Assembly (NCBI GenBank): GCA_919902625.1
Contig: CAKKRO010000038.1
Span: 1-18,956 of the forward strand
Reading direction: 5' to 3'
Length of the DNA: 18,956 nt
Source of the DNA: Nitrosomonadaceae bacterium
GTDB taxonomy: Bacteria > Pseudomonadota > Gammaproteobacteria > Burkholderiales > Nitrosomonadaceae
Of the stretch, positions 7,988 through 15,214 are shown in pieces (position 1 is the first letter of the stretch; every line of letters starts with the position of its first letter). The notes under the pieces are model-generated. The model saw only the letters and a program-made list of their open reading frames with translations. It was not told the DNA's origin and made no database searches. The position numbers were made by a program, and so were the translations under genes.

Positions 7988-9667
7988 ATGACCAAATATG
8001 TTTTTGTGACTGGCGGTGTTGTATCTTCCTTAGGCAAAGGCATTGCTGCCGCATCTCTGGCCGCATTGCTTGAGACGCGCGGTATCACAGTAACCATGCT
8101 CAAGTTGGACCCTTATATCAATGTAGATCCTGGCACCATGAGTCCATTTCAACACGGCGAAGTATTTGTGACCGAAGATGGCGCCGAAACTGATCTTGAT
8201 CTGGGTCATTATGAACGTTTCATCAGCACCCGTATGTCCAGACATAATAACTTCACGACGGGTCAAATCTACGAAAGCGTTATCCGCAAGGAAAGGCGCG
8301 GTGATTATCTCGGCGGCACGGTACAGGTTATCCCGCATATTACCGATGAAATAAAACGATATATCCAAGCTGGCGTGGGTGATGCGCAAGTTGCCATTAT
8401 CGAGATTGGTGGTACAGTCGGTGATATCGAATCCCTGCCTTTTCTGGAAGCAATCCGTCAGATGGCTGTGCAGAATCCACGCACTGATACGTGCTTCATC
8501 CACCTTACTTTATTACCCTATATTGGCTCGGCCGGCGAACTAAAAACCAAACCCACACAACACTCCGTAAAAGAATTACGGGAAATTGGCATACAGCCTG
8601 ATGTTTTATTATGCCGCTCAGACCGCGAAGTACCTAAGGAAGAGCGCCGGAAAATAGCACTCTTTACCAATGTACAGGAAGAGGCGGTGATATCGGCCAT
8701 TGACGTAGACAGTATCTACAAAATCCCAGCTTTGCTGCATGAGCAAATGCTGGATGAAATTATTTGCCATAAATTAAATATTCTTGCCAAGCCCGCCGAT
8801 CTAAGTATCTGGAAAAAATTGGTTTATGCACTGGAGCATCCCAAGTACACCGTTACCATCGCAATAGTCGGCAAGTATGTCGATTTAACCGAATCCTATA
8901 AATCTCTGTCTGAAGCTTTAATCCATGCAGGCATTCATACCAACAGTCAAATTAATATTACCTATATTGATTCTGAAAATATCGAGAAAGATGGCGCTGA
9001 ATGCTTGGCCCATATGGATGCAATCCTGGTTCCCGGGGGCTTTGGTAAACGCGGCGTTGAAGGCAAGATGATGGCTATTAATTTTGCGCGCATCAACCGT
9101 ATTCCCTATCTGGGGATCTGTTTGGGCATGCAATTGGCTGTTGTAGAATATGCACGTAATAAAGCCAACATGAAAAGCGCCCACAGTACTGAGTTTAATC
9201 CTGACACCCCTTATCCAGTCATTGGATTGATTACTGAATGGCGTACGCGTGATGGACACGTTGAAACCAGAAACGAAAATTCGGATATTGGTGGCAGCAT
9301 GCGCCTGGGTGGACAGGAATGCATTTTGAAGAAAGGCTCTTTGGCCTGGAAAACATATGGTTCAGATAAAATTGTTGAACGTCATCGCCACCGATATGAA
9401 GTTAATAGTGCATATATCCCCAGATTGGAACAAGCAGGACTTTGCGTCAGTGGTTTATCCAGTGAAGAAGACCTGTGTGAAATGATAGAGCTTCCTGAAA
9501 CCGAACACCCGTGGTTTCTTGGCTGTCAATTTCATCCAGAGTTTACTTCCACACCAAGAATGGGTCACCCGTTATTTAAATCCTATGTACAGGCAGCCAT
9601 TAGTTTTTCCAATAATCGCCAACTTGCCGGAGATGAAAAAATACATGCAGTAAATAATAATTCATAG
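7988..9667 (+). CDS. pyrG: CTP synthase
   Basis: PyrG aminates UTP to CTP using ATP and ammonia from glutamine. It is regulated allosterically by GTP and by CTP feedback. The synthetase domain at the N-terminus has GGVVSSLGKG (residues 9-18) and DPYINVDPGTM (41-51). The class I glutamine amidotransferase domain follows from about residue 290. It contains the nucleophile Cys378 in GICLGMQ and the His516/Glu518 pair in FHPEFTSTP. I chose the ATG at 7988 because it gives the canonical MTKYVFVTGG start. A TTG at 7976 would add four residues that the family lacks. Neither start has a visible ribosome site. The length of 559 residues is slightly above the usual 545, because of a short polar tail. 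In many proteobacteria kdsA lies between pyrG and eno; here there is only a 200-bp gap. Confidence 0.97.
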   Translation: MTKYVFVTGGVVSSLGKGIAAASLAALLETRGITVTMLKLDPYINVDPGTMSPFQHGEVFVTEDGAETDLDLGHYERFISTRMSRHNNFTTGQIYESVIRKERRGDYLGGTVQVIPHITDEIKRYIQAGVGDAQVAIIEIGGTVGDIESLPFLEAIRQMAVQNPRTDTCFIHLTLLPYIGSAGELKTKPTQHSVKELREIGIQPDVLLCRSDREVPKEERRKIALFTNVQEEAVISAIDVDSIYKIPALLHEQMLDEIICHKLNILAKPADLSIWKKLVYALEHPKYTVTIAIVGKYVDLTESYKSLSEALIHAGIHTNSQINITYIDSENIEKDGAECLAHMDAILVPGGFGKRGVEGKMMAINFARINRIPYLGICLGMQLAVVEYARNKANMKSAHSTEFNPDTPYPVIGLITEWRTRDGHVETRNENSDIGGSMRLGGQECILKKGSLAWKTYGSDKIVERHRHRYEVNSAYIPRLEQAGLCVSGLSSEEDLCEMIELPETEHPWFLGCQFHPEFTSTPRMGHPLFKSYVQAAISFSNNRQLAGDEKIHAVNNNS

Positions 9668-9867
9668 ATATTTTTAGGATCAATTTGATGGTAATTGAAG
9701 ATTAATAGCCTCACATTTATTTTAAAAAAGCATAACAAGTTGAATCATAATCAAGTACACCAATCAGTATAAATTCAGAATCAGAACCTGAAATATTATA
9801 AGATACCTATCGTTACAGTATAAATATCAGAAATATCGCCAACCAAACAATACAGGGAAAATGTAGC

Positions 9868-11151
9868 ATGAGTGCAATAGTAGATGTCATCGCCCGTGAA
9901 ATTCTTGATTCTCGCGGCAATCCAACCATTGAAGCCGATGTACTGCTGGAATCAGGCGTGTTAGGCCGCGCATCGGTTCCTTCTGGAGCATCCGTTGGAA
10001 CCAAAGAAGCGGTGGAACTAAGAGATGGGGATGAACAACGCTACTCAGGCAAAGGTGTACTCAAAGCGGTTGAAAATGTTAACACCGAAATTTCCGAAAC
10101 ATTAATGGGTTTGGACGCTGTGGATCAAAGCTTCATTGATCAAGCCTTGATCGATCTGGATGGGACGGAAAACAAATCCCGGCTTGGCGCCAATGCCATT
10201 CTAGCTGTCTCACTGGCCGTTGCCAAAGCTGCCGCTGAAGAATCCGGTCTGCCTCTATATCGTTATCTCGGTGGCGCAGGCCTGATGTCCATGCCCGTAC
10301 CGCTGATGAACTTGATTAATGGGGGTGCACATGCCAACAATAATATCGATATGCAGGAGTTTATGATTGTCCCTCTAGGCATACAAAACTTTCATGATGC
10401 CATCCGTTGCGGCGCAGAAGTTTTTAATGCTCTTAAGAAACTCATTAACGAAAAAAATATGCCGACCACAGTGGGCGATGAAGGTGGGTTTGCACCTAAT
10501 CTGGCCAATAATGAAGCCGCATTACAATTGATTGTGCAAGCCATTGATCAGGCAGGTTATCAAGCAGGCAAGGATGTCGCTATTGGTGTTGATTGCGCCA
10601 GTTCAGAATTTTTTCAGGATGGCAAATATCATCTGGCCTCGGATGGCCTACACCTGACCTCAACTCAATTTGTTGATTATCTTGCCTCATGGGTCGATAA
10701 ATATCCTATTATCAGTATAGAAGACGGTATGAGCGAACATGATTGGAATGGATGGGAGTTGTTGACCAACAAATTGGGTAAATCTATTCAACTGGTCGGT
10801 GACGATATATTCGTCACCAATGCAAAAATCCTGCAGGAAGGCATTAAACGTGGCATTGCTAATTCCATACTTATCAAGGTCAATCAAATCGGCACACTGA
10901 CCGAGACACTTTCAGCTATCGAGACCGCGAAATGCGCCGGCTACACTGCCGTAATCTCACACCGATCCGGGGAAACTGAAGATACCACCATTGCCGATAT
11001 TGCTGTTGCAACCAATGCATTACAAATAAAAACAGGCTCACTTTCTCGCTCTGATCGTCTTGCCAAATACAATCAATTACTGCGTATTGAAGAGGATTTG
11101 GGTGATGCGGCAAACTATGCCGGCCGGAGAGCATTTTATCAGCTTAAATAA
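9868..11151 (+). CDS. eno: Enolase (phosphopyruvate hydratase)
   Basis: Enolase interconverts 2-phosphoglycerate and phosphoenolpyruvate in glycolysis and gluconeogenesis, and in many proteobacteria it is also a component of the RNA degradosome. The 427-residue protein is of normal length. Mg2+ ligands are Asp242 (GVDCASS), Glu285 (ISIEDG) and Asp312 (GDDIF). The catalytic pair is Glu205 (VGDEGGF) and Lys337 (LIKVNQIGTL). The SHRSGETEDT signature is at 364-373. The ATG has an AGGGA ribosome site 9 nt upstream, which supports the start. Its TAA stop overlaps the ATG of ftsB by one base, so eno and ftsB are translationally coupled. The 200-bp gap before it is AT-rich. It contains TATAAA-like boxes but no convincing −35 at proper spacing, so whether eno has its own promoter is open. 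Confidence 0.98.
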   Translation: MSAIVDVIAREILDSRGNPTIEADVLLESGVLGRASVPSGASVGTKEAVELRDGDEQRYSGKGVLKAVENVNTEISETLMGLDAVDQSFIDQALIDLDGTENKSRLGANAILAVSLAVAKAAAEESGLPLYRYLGGAGLMSMPVPLMNLINGGAHANNNIDMQEFMIVPLGIQNFHDAIRCGAEVFNALKKLINEKNMPTTVGDEGGFAPNLANNEAALQLIVQAIDQAGYQAGKDVAIGVDCASSEFFQDGKYHLASDGLHLTSTQFVDYLASWVDKYPIISIEDGMSEHDWNGWELLTNKLGKSIQLVGDDIFVTNAKILQEGIKRGIANSILIKVNQIGTLTETLSAIETAKCAGYTAVISHRSGETEDTTIADIAVATNALQIKTGSLSRSDRLAKYNQLLRIEEDLGDAANYAGRRAFYQLK

Positions 11152-11441
11152 TGAAATTCCTTTCCTTTACATTGCTACTGCTGATTACCTTAATGCAATA
11201 CCCATTATGGCTTGGCAAAGCAAGCTGGCTGAAAGTCTGGCAAGTGGAGCAGGATGTCATTGTTGCGCGCGGCAATAACTTAATGCTTCAGAATCGCAAT
11301 AACATGCTTGAAGCAGAGGTTAATGATTTAAAGCAAGGCATTGAAGCAATTGAAGAACGTGCTCGCAGTGATCTGGGTATGATCAAACACGATGAGATAC
11401 TGTTTCAGATTGTCAGAAGCACTCAATCTATCGAATATTAA
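11151..11441 (+). CDS. ftsB: Cell division protein FtsB
   Basis: FtsB is a small bitopic inner-membrane protein that pairs with FtsL and FtsQ in the divisome and helps activate septal peptidoglycan synthesis by FtsWI. The 96-residue protein has one transmembrane helix at about residues 3-22. A periplasmic coiled coil at about 32-66 is rich in Asn, Glu and Leu. It is followed by the conserved ERARSDLGMIKHDEILFQIV-type region at 69-88, matching the DivIC/FtsB family end motif. Its ATG overlaps the eno stop by one base. The eno–ftsB pairing is conserved across proteobacteria and strongly supports the call. No hairpin terminator is obvious in the 221 bp before htpX. Confidence 0.93.
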   Translation: MKFLSFTLLLLITLMQYPLWLGKASWLKVWQVEQDVIVARGNNLMLQNRNNMLEAEVNDLKQGIEAIEERARSDLGMIKHDEILFQIVRSTQSIEY

Positions 11442-11587
11442 TCTGAAGGCTACCATACAAAAATCAATTTCTGATCTCATATGAGTAACAAGCCTTGTTC
11501 CGATCAAGCTAAATATAGCTGAACTCTCTTAGAAATTCTGCACCTAACTCTGCATTAATTGTCGATAGCAGTTTCATGCGCAACTCT

Positions 11588-11618
11588 CTTGAAAATAGAG
11601 CAATAGATCTCATATCAA
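11588..11618 (+). promoter_or_regulatory. Heat-shock (sigma-32-like) promoter of htpX, with an overlapping sigma-70-like reading
   Basis: CTTGAAA (11588-11594) matches the sigma-32 −35 element fully. After 13 nt comes TCTCATAT (11608-11615), which matches six of eight positions of the CCCCATNT −10 element. The same stretch can be read as a sigma-70 promoter with TTGAAA, an 18-nt spacer and TATCAA (11613-11618). Either would start transcription near 11622-11625, about 40 nt before the htpX ATG. In E. coli htpX is under heat-shock and Cpx control, which agrees with the first reading. Confidence 0.42.
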
Positions 11619-11662
11619 AAATAGCTTTGTTTTGGTTTATATTGACATTATGGAGTAAATGA

Positions 11663-12547
11663 ATGAAAAGAATTATTCTCTTTTTGGCAACTAATCTGGC
11701 CATTATCGTTGTTTTAAGCATTACACTGCGATTGTTCGGATTTGAAAGAATTCTGGATGAACAAGGAATGGGGCTGGATATCAATTCCCTACTGCTGTTT
11801 GCTTCGGTATTTGGATTTGGTGGCTCATTTATGTCACTTGCCATGTCAAAATGGACAGCAAAACGATTTACTGGCGCACAAGTCATCGAGATGCCGCGTA
11901 ATGCACAAGAGCATTGGCTGGTTAGCACCGTGCAACGTCAAGCAAAAGCAGCCGGTATTGATATGCCGGAAGTGGCCATCTATCATGCACCGGATATCAA
12001 TGCTTTTGCTACCGGCATGTCAAAGAATAATGCATTGGTTGCTGTTAGCACCGGCCTGTTAAATACTATGAGCCAGGATGAAGCTGAAGCTGTTCTGGCT
12101 CATGAAGTCAGCCACGTCGCCAATGGTGATATGGTGACATTGGCCCTGATCCAAGGGGTAGTCAATACATTTGTGATTTTCTTATCGCGCGTGATTGGCC
12201 ATACTGTGGATCGTGTTGTATTCAAAACAGAAAATGGACACGGCCCTGCTTTCTGGATCACAGCCATCGTTGCTGAAATTGTGCTGGGTATATTGGCCAG
12301 TATTATTGTGATGTGGTTTAGCCGTCAACGCGAATTTCGTGCTGATGCGGGTGGCGCCAGCCTTGCGGGCAGAAACAAAATGATCGCTGCTTTGCGGCGC
12401 CTGCAATCAACCGTCAAGCAACCTCATTTACCGGATCAATTAGCCGCCTTTGGTATTTCCGGCGGCATCGGCTCCGGATTAAAAAGCTTGTTTATGTCGC
12501 ATCCGCCATTGGAAGAGAGAATTGCAGCTTTGGAAGCCCAACACTGA
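11663..12547 (+). CDS. htpX: Membrane zinc metalloprotease HtpX (M48 family)
   Basis: HtpX is an inner-membrane M48B protease with its active site in the cytoplasm. It cleaves damaged or misfolded membrane proteins and overlaps with FtsH in quality control. The 294-residue protein has hydrophobic helices at about 4-24, 43-62, 162-182 and 198-219. The zinc site HEVSH is at 147-151. The third zinc ligand is Glu224 in the EFRADAGGA motif, which is the HtpX form of the M48 second signature. The start has GGAG 7 nt upstream of the ATG. An ATG four bases earlier is out of frame. The gene has its own promoter region at 11588-11618 and ends in a strong terminator at 12581-12614, so it is a single-gene unit. 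An ftsH-type gene lies about 0.7 kb beyond it on the opposite strand. Confidence 0.96.
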   Translation: MKRIILFLATNLAIIVVLSITLRLFGFERILDEQGMGLDINSLLLFASVFGFGGSFMSLAMSKWTAKRFTGAQVIEMPRNAQEHWLVSTVQRQAKAAGIDMPEVAIYHAPDINAFATGMSKNNALVAVSTGLLNTMSQDEAEAVLAHEVSHVANGDMVTLALIQGVVNTFVIFLSRVIGHTVDRVVFKTENGHGPAFWITAIVAEIVLGILASIIVMWFSRQREFRADAGGASLAGRNKMIAALRRLQSTVKQPHLPDQLAAFGISGGIGSGLKSLFMSHPPLEERIAALEAQH

Positions 12548-12580
12548 AAAATTATCCCATTCCATTCCTTGATCATTTAG

Positions 12581-12614
12581 AAAGCGCCGTATCATTTCAT
12601 TCATACGGCGTTTT
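12581..12614 (+). terminator. Rho-independent terminator of htpX
   Basis: A 12-bp stem (12581-12592 with 12603-12614) has a GC-rich core (GCCGTAT with ATACGGC) and one G:U pair. A 10-nt loop separates the arms, and the 3' arm ends in four T. It starts 34 nt after the htpX stop codon. Confidence 0.75.
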
Positions 12615-12620
12615 CATTCA

Positions 12621-12661
12621 GAAAAAAGGAACATCTCAACTGGCGTATCGAGATGTTCCTT
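12621..12661 (-). terminator. Rho-independent terminator of the TIGR04073-type gene
   Basis: A perfect 12-bp inverted repeat (12626-12637 with 12650-12661) encloses a 12-nt loop. On the minus strand the second arm runs into six or seven T (complement of 12621-12627). It lies about 50 nt past the stop codon of the minus-strand gene at 12710-13054. It is only 6 nt from the htpX terminator, so the convergent genes each have their own. Confidence 0.75.
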
Positions 12662-12709
12662 CTTGAGCTTTACTGCTTAAAGGATCGAAGCAGCAAAGCT
12701 GCCGACAGA

Positions 12710-13054
12710 TTAATAGGAGGTTTCCCTCGAGAAATCATCCCAAATAAAAGGTGGGTTAACCGATGGCTTGGTTGGGATCAGAAAAGTAACCATATCCAGC
12801 GCACCAATTGTAGTACGACCTACAGTATGCATAATACCCATTGCCAATCCGATAGTAATGCCATGAATCGGTCCATCTTTTTGGCCGGTTAGAATAATAT
12901 TTTTAGGCAGTTCCATAAATCCAGTGGCCACATTAGCAATACCGGTTACAAACTTCTCACCTGAATTACCAATATAACTATCTGCTGCTACAGCTTGAGA
13001 CGAGAATAGAAATAATATTGAAAGTATTAAAGATAATTTAACCATTTTTCTCAT
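12710..13054 (-). CDS. Exosortase system-associated protein, TIGR04073 family
   Basis: This 114-residue exported protein has a signal peptide at 1-23, with a basic MRKMVK start, a hydrophobic core and AVA before the cleavage site. The mature part carries a GxxNxxTGFMELPKN block at 38-52. A glycine-rich HGITIGLAMG stretch at 64-73 could touch or enter a membrane. A TVGRTTIGALDMVTFLIP block at 77-94 is followed by a Pro-rich tail. This pattern matches the TIGR04073 family, found by association in genomes with exosortase/PEP-CTERM systems. Its molecular role is not known to me. AAGGAG lies about 7 nt before the ATG, so the start is firm. The gene has a terminator at 12621-12661 and a possible promoter at 13128-13156. 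It is convergent with htpX. No exosortase or PEP-CTERM gene is in the window. Confidence 0.85.
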   Translation of the reverse strand: MRKMVKLSLILSILFLFSSQAVAADSYIGNSGEKFVTGIANVATGFMELPKNIILTGQKDGPIHGITIGLAMGIMHTVGRTTIGALDMVTFLIPTKPSVNPPFIWDDFSRETSY

Positions 13055-13127
13055 CAGAAAACTCCTTTATACAGTTTTAAAATTAAATTTCAGCCCCTGA
13101 TTAAGGAATAAGCAGAAATTTACCTGA

Positions 13128-13156
13128 AGTTTACCTCTTCATATCCAAACAGACAA
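13128..13156 (-). promoter_or_regulatory. Possible sigma-70 promoter of the TIGR04073-type gene
   Basis: On the minus strand TTGTCT (13151-13156) is followed after 17 nt by TAAACT (13128-13133). Each hexamer matches the consensus at four of six positions. The leader to the ATG at 13054 would be about 70 nt. This is a spacing-supported guess; read-through from ftsH is the alternative. Confidence 0.3.
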
Positions 13157-13248
13157 ATCATGATTAAATACGATCATAAAGCTTATCACTCTGCAGAGAC
13201 CAAGTTCTGAGTATGAGTTTGGTTTGCTATCAAACACAAAACCGGATG

Positions 13249-15072
13249 TTAATGCACCACACCTGCAGCAATAGCTTGTTTCAGTTTGATGATCTCAGGC
13301 TGATTGAGTGTCTCAGTTTTCAGTAATTCTTCAGCAGTCTGATCCAGTAAAATTCGATTGGCCTGAAGTATCTTCACTGCGCGTTCCAATGCCTGGTCAA
13401 CCAGCACACGCACGGCAATATCAATCTTGTTGGCAGTTTCTTCGCTATAATTGCGATTCTGTGGCATCGGTATGCTTGATTGCAAAAAAACGGATTGTTC
13501 ACGATCATAAGCCACATTGCCCAACGCCTCGCTCATTCCATAACGTAGCACCATGGCACGGGCAATATCGGTAGCACGCACCAGATCATCAGCTGCACCG
13601 GTGGATATTTCACTGAATACCACTTGTTCCGCTGCGCGCCCACCCAACAACACCGCCATTTTATTTTGCAACTCCACGCGAGTCATCAGAAAACGATCTT
13701 CCGTTGGCCGTTGAATGGTGTAACCCAATGCACCGACACCGCGCGGAATGATGGATACCTTGTGCACTTCGTCTGTGCCAGGCAGTGCCAGTGCCACCAT
13801 TGCATGCCCCAGTTCATGAAATGCCACCACCCGCCGCTCATCAGGATTCAACAAACGGTTACGTTTCTCCAAACCGGCCACAATGCGTTCAATCGCATTA
13901 TTGACATCCTCCATCGTTACAGATGTCGCATTGCGCCGTGTAGCCAGCAAGGCTGCTTCATTAATAAGGTTTGCCAAATCCGCACCGGTAAATCCCGGTG
14001 TTAATGCAGCGATTTGCTCGATTTTGACATCCGTATGCAACTTCACTTTCTTCGCATGCACGACAAGAATTTGCTCACGGCCAATCTTATCAGGCCGATC
14101 CACCAGTACCTGACGATCAAACCGTCCGGCCCGTAACAATGCCGGATCAAGAATTTCCGGCCGATTGGTAGCCGCCAGTAGCACAATCCCGCTGCTGGGA
14201 TCAAAACCATCCAGTTCTGCCAGCAACTGATTCAAGGTTTGTTCTTTCTCATCATGCCCGCCGCCCAATCCATAAGCCCCGCGGGCGCGGCCCAGCGCAT
14301 CCAGTTCATCAATAAAGATAATGGCTGGCGCCATTTGCCGTGCCTGCTCGAACAAGTCACGCACTCTGGCTGCACCCACGCCGACAAACATCTCGACAAA
14401 TTCCGAGCCGGAAATGGAAAAGAACGGCACTCCGGCTTCACCCGCCACAGCTCGCGCCAATAATGTTTTGCCGGTACCCGGCGGACCCACCAGCAAAATG
14501 CCCTTGGGCGCACGTCCGCCCAGACGGCCATAATCTGCCGGATTTTTCAGGAAGTTGATAATTTCGACCAATTCCTCCTTGGCTTCATCCACTCCCGCCA
14601 CATCATCAAAGGTCACCTTGGTTTCTTTTTCCACAAATACTTTGGCGTGGCTCTTACCGATCGACATCAATCCGCTCCCCATGTTACTGCCCATACGGCG
14701 GATGATAAACAACCAGATACCGATAAAAATGGCCGTTGGCACAATCCAGGAAAGTAAATCGCGCAACCAGGTGCTTTGCACCACACCGGTATAAACCACA
14801 TGGTGCTTATCCAAAACCTCGGCCAAATCAGGCTCCACCCGCGTGGTCACAAAATCCTTAAATCCATCCGCATGCTTTTCCTTGAGCGTACCAAAGATCT
14901 GATTCTCAGTAATCGCAATCTCGGCCACGCGCCCCTGCTCCAATAAATGCTGAAAACGGCTGTAAGGAATGGGCTCTACCTGTGTGTATTGCGTATACAA
15001 ATTCTGCACCAATAACAAACTCAGCACCGCCACGACGATAAACCAGAAGTTAACTTGTGCTTTTTTATCCAT
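13249..15072 (-). CDS. ftsH: FtsH-type ATP-dependent zinc metalloprotease (probable paralogue)
   Basis: FtsH proteins are hexameric inner-membrane AAA+ proteases that extract and degrade membrane and regulatory proteins. This one has 607 residues, shorter than E. coli FtsH (about 644), mainly from a short C-terminus. Transmembrane helices are at about 7-26 and 107-124, around a periplasmic domain of about 80 residues. Walker A GPPGTGKT is at 196-203, the pore motif FVGVGA at 229-234 and Walker B IIFIDELDAL at 251-260. The second region of homology, with Arg arginine fingers, is at 301-320. The zinc motif is HELGH at 419-423, with Asp496 as third ligand; Leu replaces the usual Ala of HEAGH. 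GAGG about 9 nt upstream supports the ATG start. A TATAAT box (complement of 15137-15142) lies upstream but has a poor −35. The genomic context differs from the usual rlmE–ftsH–folP–glmM arrangement, so this is likely a second FtsH. Confidence 0.93.
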   Translation of the reverse strand: MDKKAQVNFWFIVVAVLSLLLVQNLYTQYTQVEPIPYSRFQHLLEQGRVAEIAITENQIFGTLKEKHADGFKDFVTTRVEPDLAEVLDKHHVVYTGVVQSTWLRDLLSWIVPTAIFIGIWLFIIRRMGSNMGSGLMSIGKSHAKVFVEKETKVTFDDVAGVDEAKEELVEIINFLKNPADYGRLGGRAPKGILLVGPPGTGKTLLARAVAGEAGVPFFSISGSEFVEMFVGVGAARVRDLFEQARQMAPAIIFIDELDALGRARGAYGLGGGHDEKEQTLNQLLAELDGFDPSSGIVLLAATNRPEILDPALLRAGRFDRQVLVDRPDKIGREQILVVHAKKVKLHTDVKIEQIAALTPGFTGADLANLINEAALLATRRNATSVTMEDVNNAIERIVAGLEKRNRLLNPDERRVVAFHELGHAMVALALPGTDEVHKVSIIPRGVGALGYTIQRPTEDRFLMTRVELQNKMAVLLGGRAAEQVVFSEISTGAADDLVRATDIARAMVLRYGMSEALGNVAYDREQSVFLQSSIPMPQNRNYSEETANKIDIAVRVLVDQALERAVKILQANRILLDQTAEELLKTETLNQPEIIKLKQAIAAGVVH

Positions 15073-15214
15073 TGATCAGCCTCAATAATTTTAGGAATGG
15101 TAAGTATACTCACTGTAACACCAAGAATCCGTTGTCATTATACGATACCTTCATCAAGGGTAATTTTCAGCAAGCCATTCATTGATGCTACCCGTTACCA
15201 ATATTCAGGTCAGA

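Noticed and set aside
11476..11485. A 10-bp perfect palindrome CTCATATGAG after ftsB.
   Set aside because: It is too short, unrepeated and without a T tail to claim an operator or terminator.
11509..11928. A 139-codon minus-strand frame spanning the ftsB–htpX gap.
   Set aside because: Much of it is antisense to htpX, it has no ribosome site, and the part in the gap resembles no family.
15137..15142. A perfect TATAAT box on the minus strand upstream of ftsH, considered as a heat-shock or sigma-70 promoter.
   Set aside because: No acceptable −35 lies at 16-18 nt, and the nearby CTTGATG does not pair with a CCCCATNT-like element. It is kept only as a mention under ftsH.
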